From positions 1 through 6,828 of the forward strand of contig SEBM01000224.1 in the NCBI GenBank assembly GCA_004296145.1: a DNA stretch of 6,828 bases. Direction: 5' to 3'. A program made the translations under genes and the position numbers. Below are positions 1-6,629 of this stretch, one piece after another; the stretch's first letter is position 1, and each line of letters begins with the position of its first letter. Source of the DNA: Flavobacterium sp. Its GTDB lineage: Bacteria; Bacteroidota; Bacteroidia; Flavobacteriales; Flavobacteriaceae. The notes beneath the pieces are model-generated. The model saw only the letters and a list, made by a program, of their open reading frames with translations. It was not told the origin of the DNA and did no database searches.

Positions 1-9
1 AATTATATG

Positions 10-17
10 TAAGTTTG
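10..17 (+). promoter_or_regulatory. Candidate Bacteroidetes -7 promoter element before lptD
   Basis: The bases TAAGTTTG match the Bacteroidetes sigma-A -7 consensus TAnnTTTG exactly. The matching -33 TTTG would lie outside the window, so only half of the promoter can be judged. If it is used, transcription would begin near base 24. TTG at 15 could then not be the start codon, and TTG at 66 would be preferred. A second exact match, TACCTTTG, lies at 61-68, but no TTTG sits at the proper distance upstream of it. Confidence 0.35.
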
Positions 18-2735
18 ACACGTCAAAAAACAAGCCATACTTTTACAAAAATAGCATTTATACCTTTGCACACAAACTTATTTAATATCGTTTTAATATC
101 ATTTTTCCTAACAATAGGATGTGGTAATCTATATTCGCAAGAGATAAAACCAAAAAAAACTACGTTACCAACTGGTAAACAAACAGATAAAACCACAACC
201 CAACAAGAAAAACCTGAAATCATATCAAAAGATACGATAAAACTTGATACGGTCAGGCCTAAAAAAACTTTTCTTGACGGAAAAGTGAAGTACGTTGCTA
301 AGGATTATGCTAAAATTGACCAAAAAAAGAAAACCATAACGCTTTATAATGAAGCCGAGCTCTATTACAAAGATGTAGAATTAAAATCGGGTATAATCGT
401 ACTTGACTACGAAAAAGACGAAGTCTATGCCGGAAGAATAAAAGATTCTGCGGGGGTTTTGGTTCAATATCCAAACTTTAAGCAAGGAGCAAGCGAAGTA
501 CAACCCGATTCGATCCGATTTAATTTTAAGACCAAAAAAGCCTTAATTTACAATTCAAGAACAGAACAGGGAGAATTCAAAATAAAAGCTGCGGTAACCA
601 AAAAAGAAAATGATTCTGTTTATTTCTTAAAAGGTGCGCGTTTTACAACTTCTAAGGACATTGATAATCCTGAATATTATTTCCAAACCAACAAAGTAAA
701 ATTTATTCCGGGAAAAAAAGTAATTGTAGGACTTACCAATATGGTTATTGCCGACGTACCTACTCCTTTGGCATTGCCTTTTGCTTATTTTCCTATGAGT
801 CAGGAAAAAAGTGTTTCAGGGATAATTATTCCTAGTTACAATGATTCGAATACCCGTGGATTTTCACTTCAGAATATGGGGTATTATTTCGCTTTAAGCG
901 ACAATTATGATTTAACGGTTCTCGGTGATTATTATACAAACGGAAGTTATGCCCTCCGGTTTGAATCAGCCTATGCAACGCGGTATAAATACAGAGGAAA
1001 TGTTAATATCCGCTATGAAAACCTAATTAGCAGCGAAAGAGGTTATCCTGACTATTCCAAACAAAATATTTACAATATTCAATGGTCACACTCAAAAGAC
1101 ACGAAATCGAATCCTAATTCGACTTTTTCTGCTTCTGTCAACCTAGGTAGTAGTAAATATTTTAAGCAATCCATTAATCAGGCAAACGTTGGATCTAACC
1201 TTAATAATACGCTGAGTTCATCGGTTTCTTATAATAAAACATTCAATACAATTCCGCAGGCGCGACTTTCATTAACAGCAACACACTCTCAAAATACGCA
1301 AACGGAGGTAATCAATATGACATTACCAACTTTGCAGGCAAGTATTGATCGTGTGTATCCTTTTGTTGGGAAAGACGGTGTTAAAAAAGGACTTATAAAA
1401 AACATAAACCTGCAATATAACCTGAGCGGTAAGAATAACATTGTCACTACAGATTCTTTGTTTTTCAAGCCCCAAATGTTCAGAGATGCACAAATTGGTA
1501 TGCAACACAGTATTCCGATTAGTACTAACTTTAAAATATTTAAATATTTCAGTGCGGGAGCCTCTACAAACTACCAGGAAACGTGGGTTACTAAAACTAT
1601 CGACAGAAGTTATGACCTGGAAGAAAGCAGGGTTGTTGATAAAACAGTCAACGGATTTGATGCCTTCAGAACTTATAATTTCAGTTCAAATTTAGGAACT
1701 ACCATTTACGGAACTTTCAATTTTGGTGATGATAAAAGAATTCAGTCGATACGTCACGTCATGAGACCTTCTGTAACATATTCTTATACACCAAGTTTTG
1801 AAAAATACTATGACAATTATACCGTAGATGCTTCGGGTAGAATTACAACACAATATACACGATTTGAAAATGGTGCTTATGGTGTACCTAGTAAGGATAA
1901 CTCAAACATAGTTGGATTTGCTTTAAGCAATACTTTTGAAGCTAAAGTAAGAGACAGTGACAGTACAAAGACAGAACCTAAAAAGATTATGCTGTTGAAC
2001 AATTTAAATTTTAGTACCAGCTATAATTTTAATGCCAACGGTAAAGAAATATTGGCATGGCAGCCTGTACTTGTAAGCGGTGGAACTCAATTTTTTGACA
2101 ACAAAATGAATGTCAATTTTGGAGCTACTCTGGATCCTTATGCTATTGACAACTCAGGAACAAGAATAAACACTTATAATATTGACAATGGCGGAAGTTT
2201 ATTCAGAATGACCAGTGCCAATGTAACAATGAACTATTCGTTCTCTAATAAAGGCGGAAAAGAGGAAAATAAACAAAGCGAACGGAATGGTGGTCGAAAG
2301 GATGATTTGTTTGGTACAAATACTGATTTGAATGACACCAGAAACAGTCAGTTTGCAGACGATAAAAATGATGATGAAGAAAATGTGATTACAGAATTTT
2401 TTAATTCTAAAATCCCATGGGATATGACAATGGCTTATTCCTTAACCTATTCTAATCTCAATCGTGAAAGTAAAATAACCGGAAACTCAATTATGATTTC
2501 TGCCAATATGGATATTACTCCGAAATGGAAAGGCGGGGTTTCTACCGGTTATGACTTTGTACAAAAAGGAGTTACATTTACCCAATTCCGTTTTGAAAGA
2601 GATTTGTTAAGCTGGAGAATGGCTTTTAACTGGAGTCCGCTTGGAACAAATTCTAACTGGAATTTCTTCATCGGAATCAAATCTGGTGTTCTTAGTGACA
2701 TCAAATGGAACAAACGAAGTACTTCTAATAGATAA
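15..2735 (+). CDS. lptD: LPS-assembly outer-membrane protein LptD, Bacteroidetes type (5' end uncertain)
   Basis: Probable beta-barrel that inserts lipopolysaccharide into the outer leaflet of the outer membrane as the last step of Lpt transport. Numbering from TTG at 15 (906 residues): a hydrophobic signal-peptide core at about 23-36, likely cleaved near the SQE at 41-43; a Lys/Thr-rich linker; an OstA/LptA-like periplasmic beta domain from about D88 to 245; then the barrel, opened by the typical LptD signature PLALPFAYFP (251-260) and the following SGIIIPSY and GYYFALSDNYD motifs. The rest is rich in alternating aromatic/polar strands. A charged Asn/Asp/Lys insert lies at 747-790. The only cysteine is C36 in the signal peptide, so the disulfides of E. 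coli LptD are absent. Start: the frame is open to the window edge. TTG at 15 is the longest in-window choice, TTG at 66 gives a compact signal peptide, and an upstream ATG cannot be excluded. The family call is secure; the start is not. Confidence 0.9.
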   Translation: MTRQKTSHTFTKIAFIPLHTNLFNIVLISFFLTIGCGNLYSQEIKPKKTTLPTGKQTDKTTTQQEKPEIISKDTIKLDTVRPKKTFLDGKVKYVAKDYAKIDQKKKTITLYNEAELYYKDVELKSGIIVLDYEKDEVYAGRIKDSAGVLVQYPNFKQGASEVQPDSIRFNFKTKKALIYNSRTEQGEFKIKAAVTKKENDSVYFLKGARFTTSKDIDNPEYYFQTNKVKFIPGKKVIVGLTNMVIADVPTPLALPFAYFPMSQEKSVSGIIIPSYNDSNTRGFSLQNMGYYFALSDNYDLTVLGDYYTNGSYALRFESAYATRYKYRGNVNIRYENLISSERGYPDYSKQNIYNIQWSHSKDTKSNPNSTFSASVNLGSSKYFKQSINQANVGSNLNNTLSSSVSYNKTFNTIPQARLSLTATHSQNTQTEVINMTLPTLQASIDRVYPFVGKDGVKKGLIKNINLQYNLSGKNNIVTTDSLFFKPQMFRDAQIGMQHSIPISTNFKIFKYFSAGASTNYQETWVTKTIDRSYDLEESRVVDKTVNGFDAFRTYNFSSNLGTTIYGTFNFGDDKRIQSIRHVMRPSVTYSYTPSFEKYYDNYTVDASGRITTQYTRFENGAYGVPSKDNSNIVGFALSNTFEAKVRDSDSTKTEPKKIMLLNNLNFSTSYNFNANGKEILAWQPVLVSGGTQFFDNKMNVNFGATLDPYAIDNSGTRINTYNIDNGGSLFRMTSANVTMNYSFSNKGGKEENKQSERNGGRKDDLFGTNTDLNDTRNSQFADDKNDDEENVITEFFNSKIPWDMTMAYSLTYSNLNRESKITGNSIMISANMDITPKWKGGVSTGYDFVQKGVTFTQFRFERDLLSWRMAFNWSPLGTNSNWNFFIGIKSGVLSDIKWNKRSTSNR

Positions 2736-2763
2736 AAAATCGTATTTTAGATTGATAAAATTA

Positions 2764-2794
2764 TTCAAACCATTATTTAATATAATGGTTTGAA
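2764..2794. terminator. Stem-loop between lptD and ridA, possible weak or bidirectional terminator
   Basis: A perfect 13-bp inverted repeat (arms 2764-2776 and 2782-2794, five-base loop TTAAT) begins 28 bases after the lptD stop and ends 30 bases before the ridA ATG. Only four of the pairs are G-C. No T tract follows on the + strand. On the - strand the hairpin is followed by a moderately T-rich run (TAATTTTATC). It could end lptD transcripts, partly attenuate read-through into ridA, or stop - strand transcripts running on from mgsA. The repeat is certain; its function is inferred. Confidence 0.55.
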
Positions 2795-2824
2795 CATCTA
2801 TTCGCATATTAAAATCAAATTACT

Positions 2825-3205
2825 ATGAAAAAAATAATCTTTACTGAAAAAGCACCAGCTCCAATCGGACCTTATAATCAAGCAGTATTATCAGGAAATA
2901 CACTTTATGCTTCCGGGCAAATTGCTATAAATCCGGCTTCCGGAGAAATAATCACGGACAATATCAATGATGAAACAAAGCAGGTAATGGAAAATATTGC
3001 AGCAATTCTGGAAGCTGCCGACATGACTTTTGAAAACGTTGTTAAAGCCACTATCTTCATTATGGATATGAATAACTTTGCTGCTATAAATGCAATTTAC
3101 GGATCTTATTTTAACGAAAAAACCGCTCCAGCTCGTGAAACGGTTCAAGTGGCTTGTCTGCCAAAAAATGTAAATGTTGAGATTTCTATAATTGCAGTGC
3201 AATAG
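2825..3205 (+). CDS. ridA: RidA family 2-iminobutanoate/2-iminopropanoate deaminase
   Basis: Small cytosolic enzyme, a trimer in known members, that hydrolyses the reactive enamine/imine products of PLP-dependent dehydratases to 2-oxoacids, protecting other PLP enzymes from 2-aminoacrylate damage. At 126 residues it has the normal family length and is complete. The N-terminal APAPIGPYNQAV motif, the YASGQI strand (28-33) and the C-terminal PARETVQVACLPKNVNVEI block are all present. Residues matching the E. coli active site are Y17, S30, R104 and E119; the arginine that binds the substrate carboxylate marks the true deaminase (RidA) subfamily over the Rid4-7 groups. The active-site-adjacent cysteine of E. 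coli RidA (C107) is replaced by T106, while C111 occupies a position that is Arg in E. coli. The ATG at 2825 follows an A-rich leader without Shine-Dalgarno sequence. Its 3' end overlaps convergent mgsA by 20 bases. Confidence 0.95.
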   Translation: MKKIIFTEKAPAPIGPYNQAVLSGNTLYASGQIAINPASGEIITDNINDETKQVMENIAAILEAADMTFENVVKATIFIMDMNNFAAINAIYGSYFNEKTAPARETVQVACLPKNVNVEISIIAVQ

Positions 3206-3560
3206 CATCTAATAATAATTGTGCCGTTGCTTCATTGGTTGCCAGCGGCACATTATGTACATCGCATACACGAATCAGCATATTAATATCGGCTTCGTGA
3301 GGATGGCTTGACAATGGATCTTTAAAAAAGAAAACCATTTGTGTTATACCTTCTGCCACTCTTCCTGCAATCTGCGCATCACCGCCCAAAGGACCAGAAA
3401 GCATTCTTTGAGTTTTAAAACCCGCAGCTTCTGCTTTTCCTCCGGTTGTTCCCGTACCAATTAGTTTTATTTTTTCATGATGTAAAACAGCTTCATTTCT
3501 AATTAAAAAATCAATCAGATCAGCTTTTTTTCCATCATGCGCGATAATCGCGATTTCCAT
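3186..3560 (-). CDS. mgsA: Methylglyoxal synthase
   Basis: Cytosolic enzyme converting dihydroxyacetone phosphate to methylglyoxal and phosphate, a bypass that frees phosphate when triose phosphates accumulate. From the ATG at 3560 the protein has 124 residues and starts MEIAIIAHDGKK, the normal N-terminal motif. The frame extends back to a TTG at 3584, but those eight residues lie upstream of the conserved start, so ATG is preferred. The phosphate-binding GTGTTG is at 35-40 and SGPLGGDAQI at 55-64 holds catalytic D61 (E. coli Asp71). H8, H88 and D91 match E. coli His19, His98 and Asp101. The C-terminal ATNEATAQLL is present; the protein is shorter than E. coli MgsA (152) mainly because it ends soon after this motif. 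It starts 10 bases after the kinase-like gene stop, so the two are very probably co-transcribed and perhaps translationally coupled. Confidence 0.95.
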   Translation of the reverse strand: MEIAIIAHDGKKADLIDFLIRNEAVLHHEKIKLIGTGTTGGKAEAAGFKTQRMLSGPLGGDAQIAGRVAEGITQMVFFFKDPLSSHPHEADINMLIRVCDVHNVPLATNEATAQLLLDAIALQL

Positions 3561-3570
3561 AAAACCGGAA

Positions 3571-4422
3571 CTATTGGTTAGCAACGTGATAAGCGATTAA
3601 TCCGTCAATCGGTCTTCTTAATACATTTCCTAGTTTCAATTCGTATTTGTCAAATGTTTCCTGCAATTCATCTTTTAAATAAAATGCAATAGAACCTACG
3701 AAATGTACCGGAACTTCTTTACAATTATCAAATTGTTTGATGTAGTTTTTTACAAAAGATTTCATCCCTTTGAAGATGATTTTTCTGCAAAATTCAGTGT
3801 CTTTATGTTTGATCAGGAATTTAGCGAAAGTAGCTAAATACGCGTTTGGATTTGGTTCTTTATATAATTTGTTTTTGATAAAATCAGCATCCAGGTTATA
3901 TTCTTTTTCAAATTCAACAGCCAGATCTTTAGGCATTTTATTGAAATAATATTTTCTGATTAGTTCTTTTCCAAAAACATTACCGCTACAGTCATCCATA
4001 GCAATGTATCCTAACGATTGTACTTTTTGATGTAATACTTTACCATCAAAATAACTACAGTTAGAACCTGTTCCTAAAATACTAACAATCGCTTCTTCTC
4101 CTTTTGGAGTTGTTGCATAAACTGCTGCATAAGTATCTTCGTGAACTTCAACAATTGCATTTGTAAAATATTCTCTGAATATTTCTGTCAATGCTTTTTG
4201 CATTCTTTCTGTTCCACAACCTGCTCCGTAGAAGAACAAATGTGTTGCATTTTTTTTGTTTTGTAAAATATCAAAACGATCGTTTAATCTTGTTACGATT
4301 TCTGGACCGTCAAGAATTTCAGGATTTAATCCTAAAGTTTGTGTGGTGAATAATACTTTTCCATTATCATCTATTGCTATCCAATCGGCTTTAGTAGATC
4401 CACTATCAACAATTAATTTCAT
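3571..4422 (-). CDS. BadF/BadG-type ATPase, N-acetylglucosamine-kinase-like
   Basis: Member of the ASKHA (sugar kinase/actin/Hsp70) fold, in the BadF/BadG/BcrA/BcrD group that includes N-acetylglucosamine kinases; the likely reaction is ATP-dependent phosphorylation of a sugar or amino sugar in the cytosol. Seen in its 283 residues: phosphate-1 loop DSGSTKADW (6-14), a catalytic-Asp region VHEDTYAAVYA (93-103, D96 aligning with the base of human NAGK), phosphate-2 loop ILGTGSNCSYF (115-125) and an adenosine motif HFVGSIAFYL (240-249). Where human NAGK has a GGWG...GDEGS segment contacting the sugar, this protein has LGYIAMDDCSGNVFG (137-151), so the exact substrate is unsure. The ATG at 4422 follows an A-rich leader. 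It lies 75 bases beyond the terminator hairpin after gap and 10 bases before mgsA, suggesting its own promoter and a two-gene unit with mgsA. Fold is confident, substrate is inferred. Confidence 0.85.
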   Translation of the reverse strand: MKLIVDSGSTKADWIAIDDNGKVLFTTQTLGLNPEILDGPEIVTRLNDRFDILQNKKNATHLFFYGAGCGTERMQKALTEIFREYFTNAIVEVHEDTYAAVYATTPKGEEAIVSILGTGSNCSYFDGKVLHQKVQSLGYIAMDDCSGNVFGKELIRKYYFNKMPKDLAVEFEKEYNLDADFIKNKLYKEPNPNAYLATFAKFLIKHKDTEFCRKIIFKGMKSFVKNYIKQFDNCKEVPVHFVGSIAFYLKDELQETFDKYELKLGNVLRRPIDGLIAYHVANQ

Positions 4423-4497
4423 TTCTTTTAGTTTTTGGATTAGTTTTTCTTCAAATAAGTGTGTTTTTTACATTAATTAAAGACGTAACAAAATAAG

Positions 4498-4529
4498 AAA
4501 ATCCCGTTATTTGAAGATAACGGGATTTT
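4498..4529 (-). terminator. Rho-independent terminator of gap
   Basis: A perfect 13-bp inverted repeat (arms 4498-4510 and 4517-4529, six-base loop) starts 16 bases after the gap stop. The stem has a CCCG/CGGG core flanked by A4 and T4. Read on the - strand, the final T4 is followed by CTTATTTTGTT, a good U-tract, so it should end pfkA-gap transcripts. Because the arms carry A4/T4 it could also work on the + strand, although no + strand gene points into it here. Confidence 0.88.
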
Positions 4530-4545
4530 GCAAAAATATATAATA

Positions 4546-5550
4546 TTATTTTAAACCTGCGATATGAACAGATAAATCAATCAATTTGCTTGAATATCCA
4601 TACTCATTATCATACCAAGATACTAATTTGAAGAAAGTAGAGTTTAATCCAATTCCTGCAGTAGCATCAATAATAGATGTTCTTTTGTCTGAAATGAAAT
4701 CCTGAGAAACAACTGCATCTTCAGTATATCCAAGGATACCTTTCAATTCATTTTCTGAAGCTTTTTTCAATACAGCCATAATTTCTTCATAAGAAGTTTC
4801 TTTAGCTACTTTTACAGTTAAATCTACTGTAGAAACGTCAGCAGTTGGTACACGGAAAGCCATACCAGTTAATTTTCCATTCAATTCAGGAATTACTTTT
4901 CCAACCGCTTTAGCAGCACCTGTTGAAGAAGGAATAATATTGATTGCAGCTGCACGTCCACCTCTCCAGTCTTTTCTAGAAGGTCCGTCAGATGTCATTT
5001 GAGTTGAAGTAGTTGCGTGAACTGTTGTCATTAAAGCTTCAACAATTCCGAAATTATCATTAATAACTTTAGCTAAAGGAGCTAAACAGTTTGTAGTACA
5101 AGAAGCATTAGAAACAATTAAGTCTGAAGCTTTTGCAGTTTCGTGGTTTACTCCCATTACAAACATTGGAGCATCTGCAGAAGGAGCAGAAATAATTACT
5201 TTTTTAGCACCACCTTTAATGTGCTCATTTGCAGTTTCAACAGTTGTGAAGATACCAGTACATTCTGCAACAACATCTACATCAACTTCATTCCATTTTA
5301 AGTCAGCAGGATTTCTTTCTGCAGTAATACGGATATTTCTTCCGTTTACGTAAAGTTTTCCTTCTTTTACTTCTACAGTTCCGTCAAAACGACCGTGAAC
5401 TGAATCATATTTTAATAAATAAGCTAAGTGATCTACATCTAATAAGTCGTTGATTGCAACAACTTCTACGTTATCTCTATTGAAAGACTCTCTGAAAACG
5501 ATTCTTCCGATACGGCCGAATCCGTTTATTCCTAATTTTACTTTTGACAT
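4546..5550 (-). CDS. gap: Glyceraldehyde-3-phosphate dehydrogenase, type I (NAD-dependent)
   Basis: Cytosolic glycolytic enzyme, a homotetramer in known members, that oxidises and phosphorylates glyceraldehyde 3-phosphate to 1,3-bisphosphoglycerate while reducing NAD+. The 334 residues match the usual family length. The N-terminal Rossmann motif NGFGRIGR is at 9-16, and D35 in AINDL is the acidic residue that favours NAD over NADP. The active-site signature SNASCTTNC (147-155) has catalytic C151; H178 in VHATT is the partner base. DGPSRKDWRGGR (188-199) is the S-loop, and R233 in AFRVPT binds phosphate. The C-terminal WYDNEYGYS is intact. The sequence looks like a housekeeping glycolytic enzyme and not a gluconeogenic NADP form. 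It lies 92 bases downstream of pfkA on the same strand with no hairpin between, so co-transcription with pfkA is likely. A strong terminator follows it. Confidence 0.98.
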   Translation of the reverse strand: MSKVKLGINGFGRIGRIVFRESFNRDNVEVVAINDLLDVDHLAYLLKYDSVHGRFDGTVEVKEGKLYVNGRNIRITAERNPADLKWNEVDVDVVAECTGIFTTVETANEHIKGGAKKVIISAPSADAPMFVMGVNHETAKASDLIVSNASCTTNCLAPLAKVINDNFGIVEALMTTVHATTSTQMTSDGPSRKDWRGGRAAAINIIPSSTGAAKAVGKVIPELNGKLTGMAFRVPTADVSTVDLTVKVAKETSYEEIMAVLKKASENELKGILGYTEDAVVSQDFISDKRTSIIDATAGIGLNSTFFKLVSWYDNEYGYSSKLIDLSVHIAGLK

Positions 5551-5642
5551 TTTACTTAATTTTTGCTTTTGTTTTTATTACACTATTAAAAAGTCTAATT
5601 TCCTCACAATAAACTTCTCTTCTTTTTAAACTTTATATTAGA

Positions 5643-6629
5643 TTATGTCGACATGATGTCAGCCACTTTTAATAATTCTCTATCTATTTCAGATTTCCCT
5701 TTAATAGCCTGCTCCAGCGGAGTTAAAATCACCTTATCTTCTTTTAGTCCAACCATATAATTAGATTTTCCTTCAATTAAAGATTCTACAGCTTTTACAC
5801 CAAGACGGCTTGCCAAAACACGATCAAAACAAGATGGAGAACCACCACGCTGCATGTGTCCTAATACAGATACTCTTACATCGTATTCCGGTAAATTAGC
5901 TTCAACATAATCTTTTAGTTCGAATACGTTTTTACCAATTTTATCACCTTCGGCAATAACTACTATACTTGATGATTTTCCTGAAGCCTTACTTTTTTGA
6001 AGTGAGTCTAATAATCTGTCTAAACCTAAGTCTTCTTCAGGAATAAGGATTTCTTCTGCTCCTGCCCCGATTCCGGCATTAAGAGCAATATGACCTGCAT
6101 CTCTACCCATAACCTCTACAAAAAACAGACGGTTGTGTGAACTTGCAGTATCTCTAATTTTATCAATACAATCTACAACAGTATTCAGGGCTGTGTCATA
6201 CCCTAAAGTAAAACTTGTACCATAAATATCATTATCAATTGTTCCCGGAATTCCCATTACTGGAAAATCATATTCTGAATTGAAAATTAATCCTCCGGTA
6301 AAACTTCCGTCTCCACCAATTACAACAAGAGCATCAATACCTGCTTTTAAAAGATTTTCATGCGCTTTTTTTCTTCCTTCCGGAGTTCTAAACTCAACTG
6401 AACGAGCTGATTTCAGAATCGTTCCACCTTTGTTTACAATATTATTTACGCTTCTTGGTCCCATTTCTTTGAAATCTCCTTCGATCATTCCCTGGTAACC
6501 TCTGTAAATTCCTATGCATTCAATATTATGATAAGCACATGTACGAACAACTGATCTAATTGCGGCATTCATTCCTGGTGAGTCACCTCCTGAGGTTAGA
6601 ACACCAACTTTTTTTATTGTTTTTGGCAT
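5643..6629 (-). CDS. pfkA: ATP-dependent 6-phosphofructokinase
   Basis: Commits fructose 6-phosphate to glycolysis by ATP-dependent phosphorylation to fructose 1,6-bisphosphate; a cytosolic homotetramer in known bacterial members. The 328 residues agree with the group A PfkA length (E. coli 320). Motifs in order: ATP-binding LTSGGDSPGMNAAIR (11-25), RGYQGM (43-48), IGGDGSF (104-110), catalytic PGTIDND (128-134, with D132 equivalent to E. coli Asp127), MGRDAGH (174-180), AEGD with E227, and substrate-binding GHMQRGGSPS (257-266). G108 in GGDGS and G129 in PGTIDND are the residues of ATP-using enzymes; PPi-dependent forms carry Asp and Lys there. R25, R29 and R159 match effector-site arginines of E. 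coli, so allosteric control by ADP/PEP is plausible but inferred. The ATG at 6629 gives the normal MPKTIKKVGVLTSGG start. It is the first gene of a probable pfkA-gap operon. Confidence 0.97.
   Translation of the reverse strand: MPKTIKKVGVLTSGGDSPGMNAAIRSVVRTCAYHNIECIGIYRGYQGMIEGDFKEMGPRSVNNIVNKGGTILKSARSVEFRTPEGRKKAHENLLKAGIDALVVIGGDGSFTGGLIFNSEYDFPVMGIPGTIDNDIYGTSFTLGYDTALNTVVDCIDKIRDTASSHNRLFFVEVMGRDAGHIALNAGIGAGAEEILIPEEDLGLDRLLDSLQKSKASGKSSSIVVIAEGDKIGKNVFELKDYVEANLPEYDVRVSVLGHMQRGGSPSCFDRVLASRLGVKAVESLIEGKSNYMVGLKEDKVILTPLEQAIKGKSEIDRELLKVADIMST

Noticed and set aside
108..125. Possible lipoprotein lipobox (LTIGCGN) in the LptD signal peptide
   Set aside because: The residue three before Cys is Thr and not Leu/Val/Ile, and LptD is a barrel normally released by signal peptidase I; cleavage near SQE fits better.
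1441..1695. 84-codon + strand frame inside lptD in another frame
   Set aside because: Lies wholly inside the intact LptD frame and resembles no known protein.
2891..3208. 105-codon reading frame on the - strand across ridA
   Set aside because: It runs antisense to a clear RidA gene, and its product is rich in Cys, His and Asn without any recognisable motif; a shadow of the real frame.
3561..3584. N-terminal extension of mgsA starting from TTG at 3584, overlapping the kinase-like gene
   Set aside because: The conserved MgsA N-terminus begins at the ATG at 3560, and the extra eight residues overlap the end of the upstream gene and have no family support.
4423..4497. Promoter for the kinase-mgsA unit
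   Set aside because: One is expected here because a terminator precedes it, but I could not find a TTTG plus TAnnTTTG pair at proper spacing, so no site is called.
5551..5642. Separate promoter or terminator between pfkA and gap
   Set aside because: No hairpin and no TAnnTTTG-like element on the - strand; simple co-transcription is the better reading.
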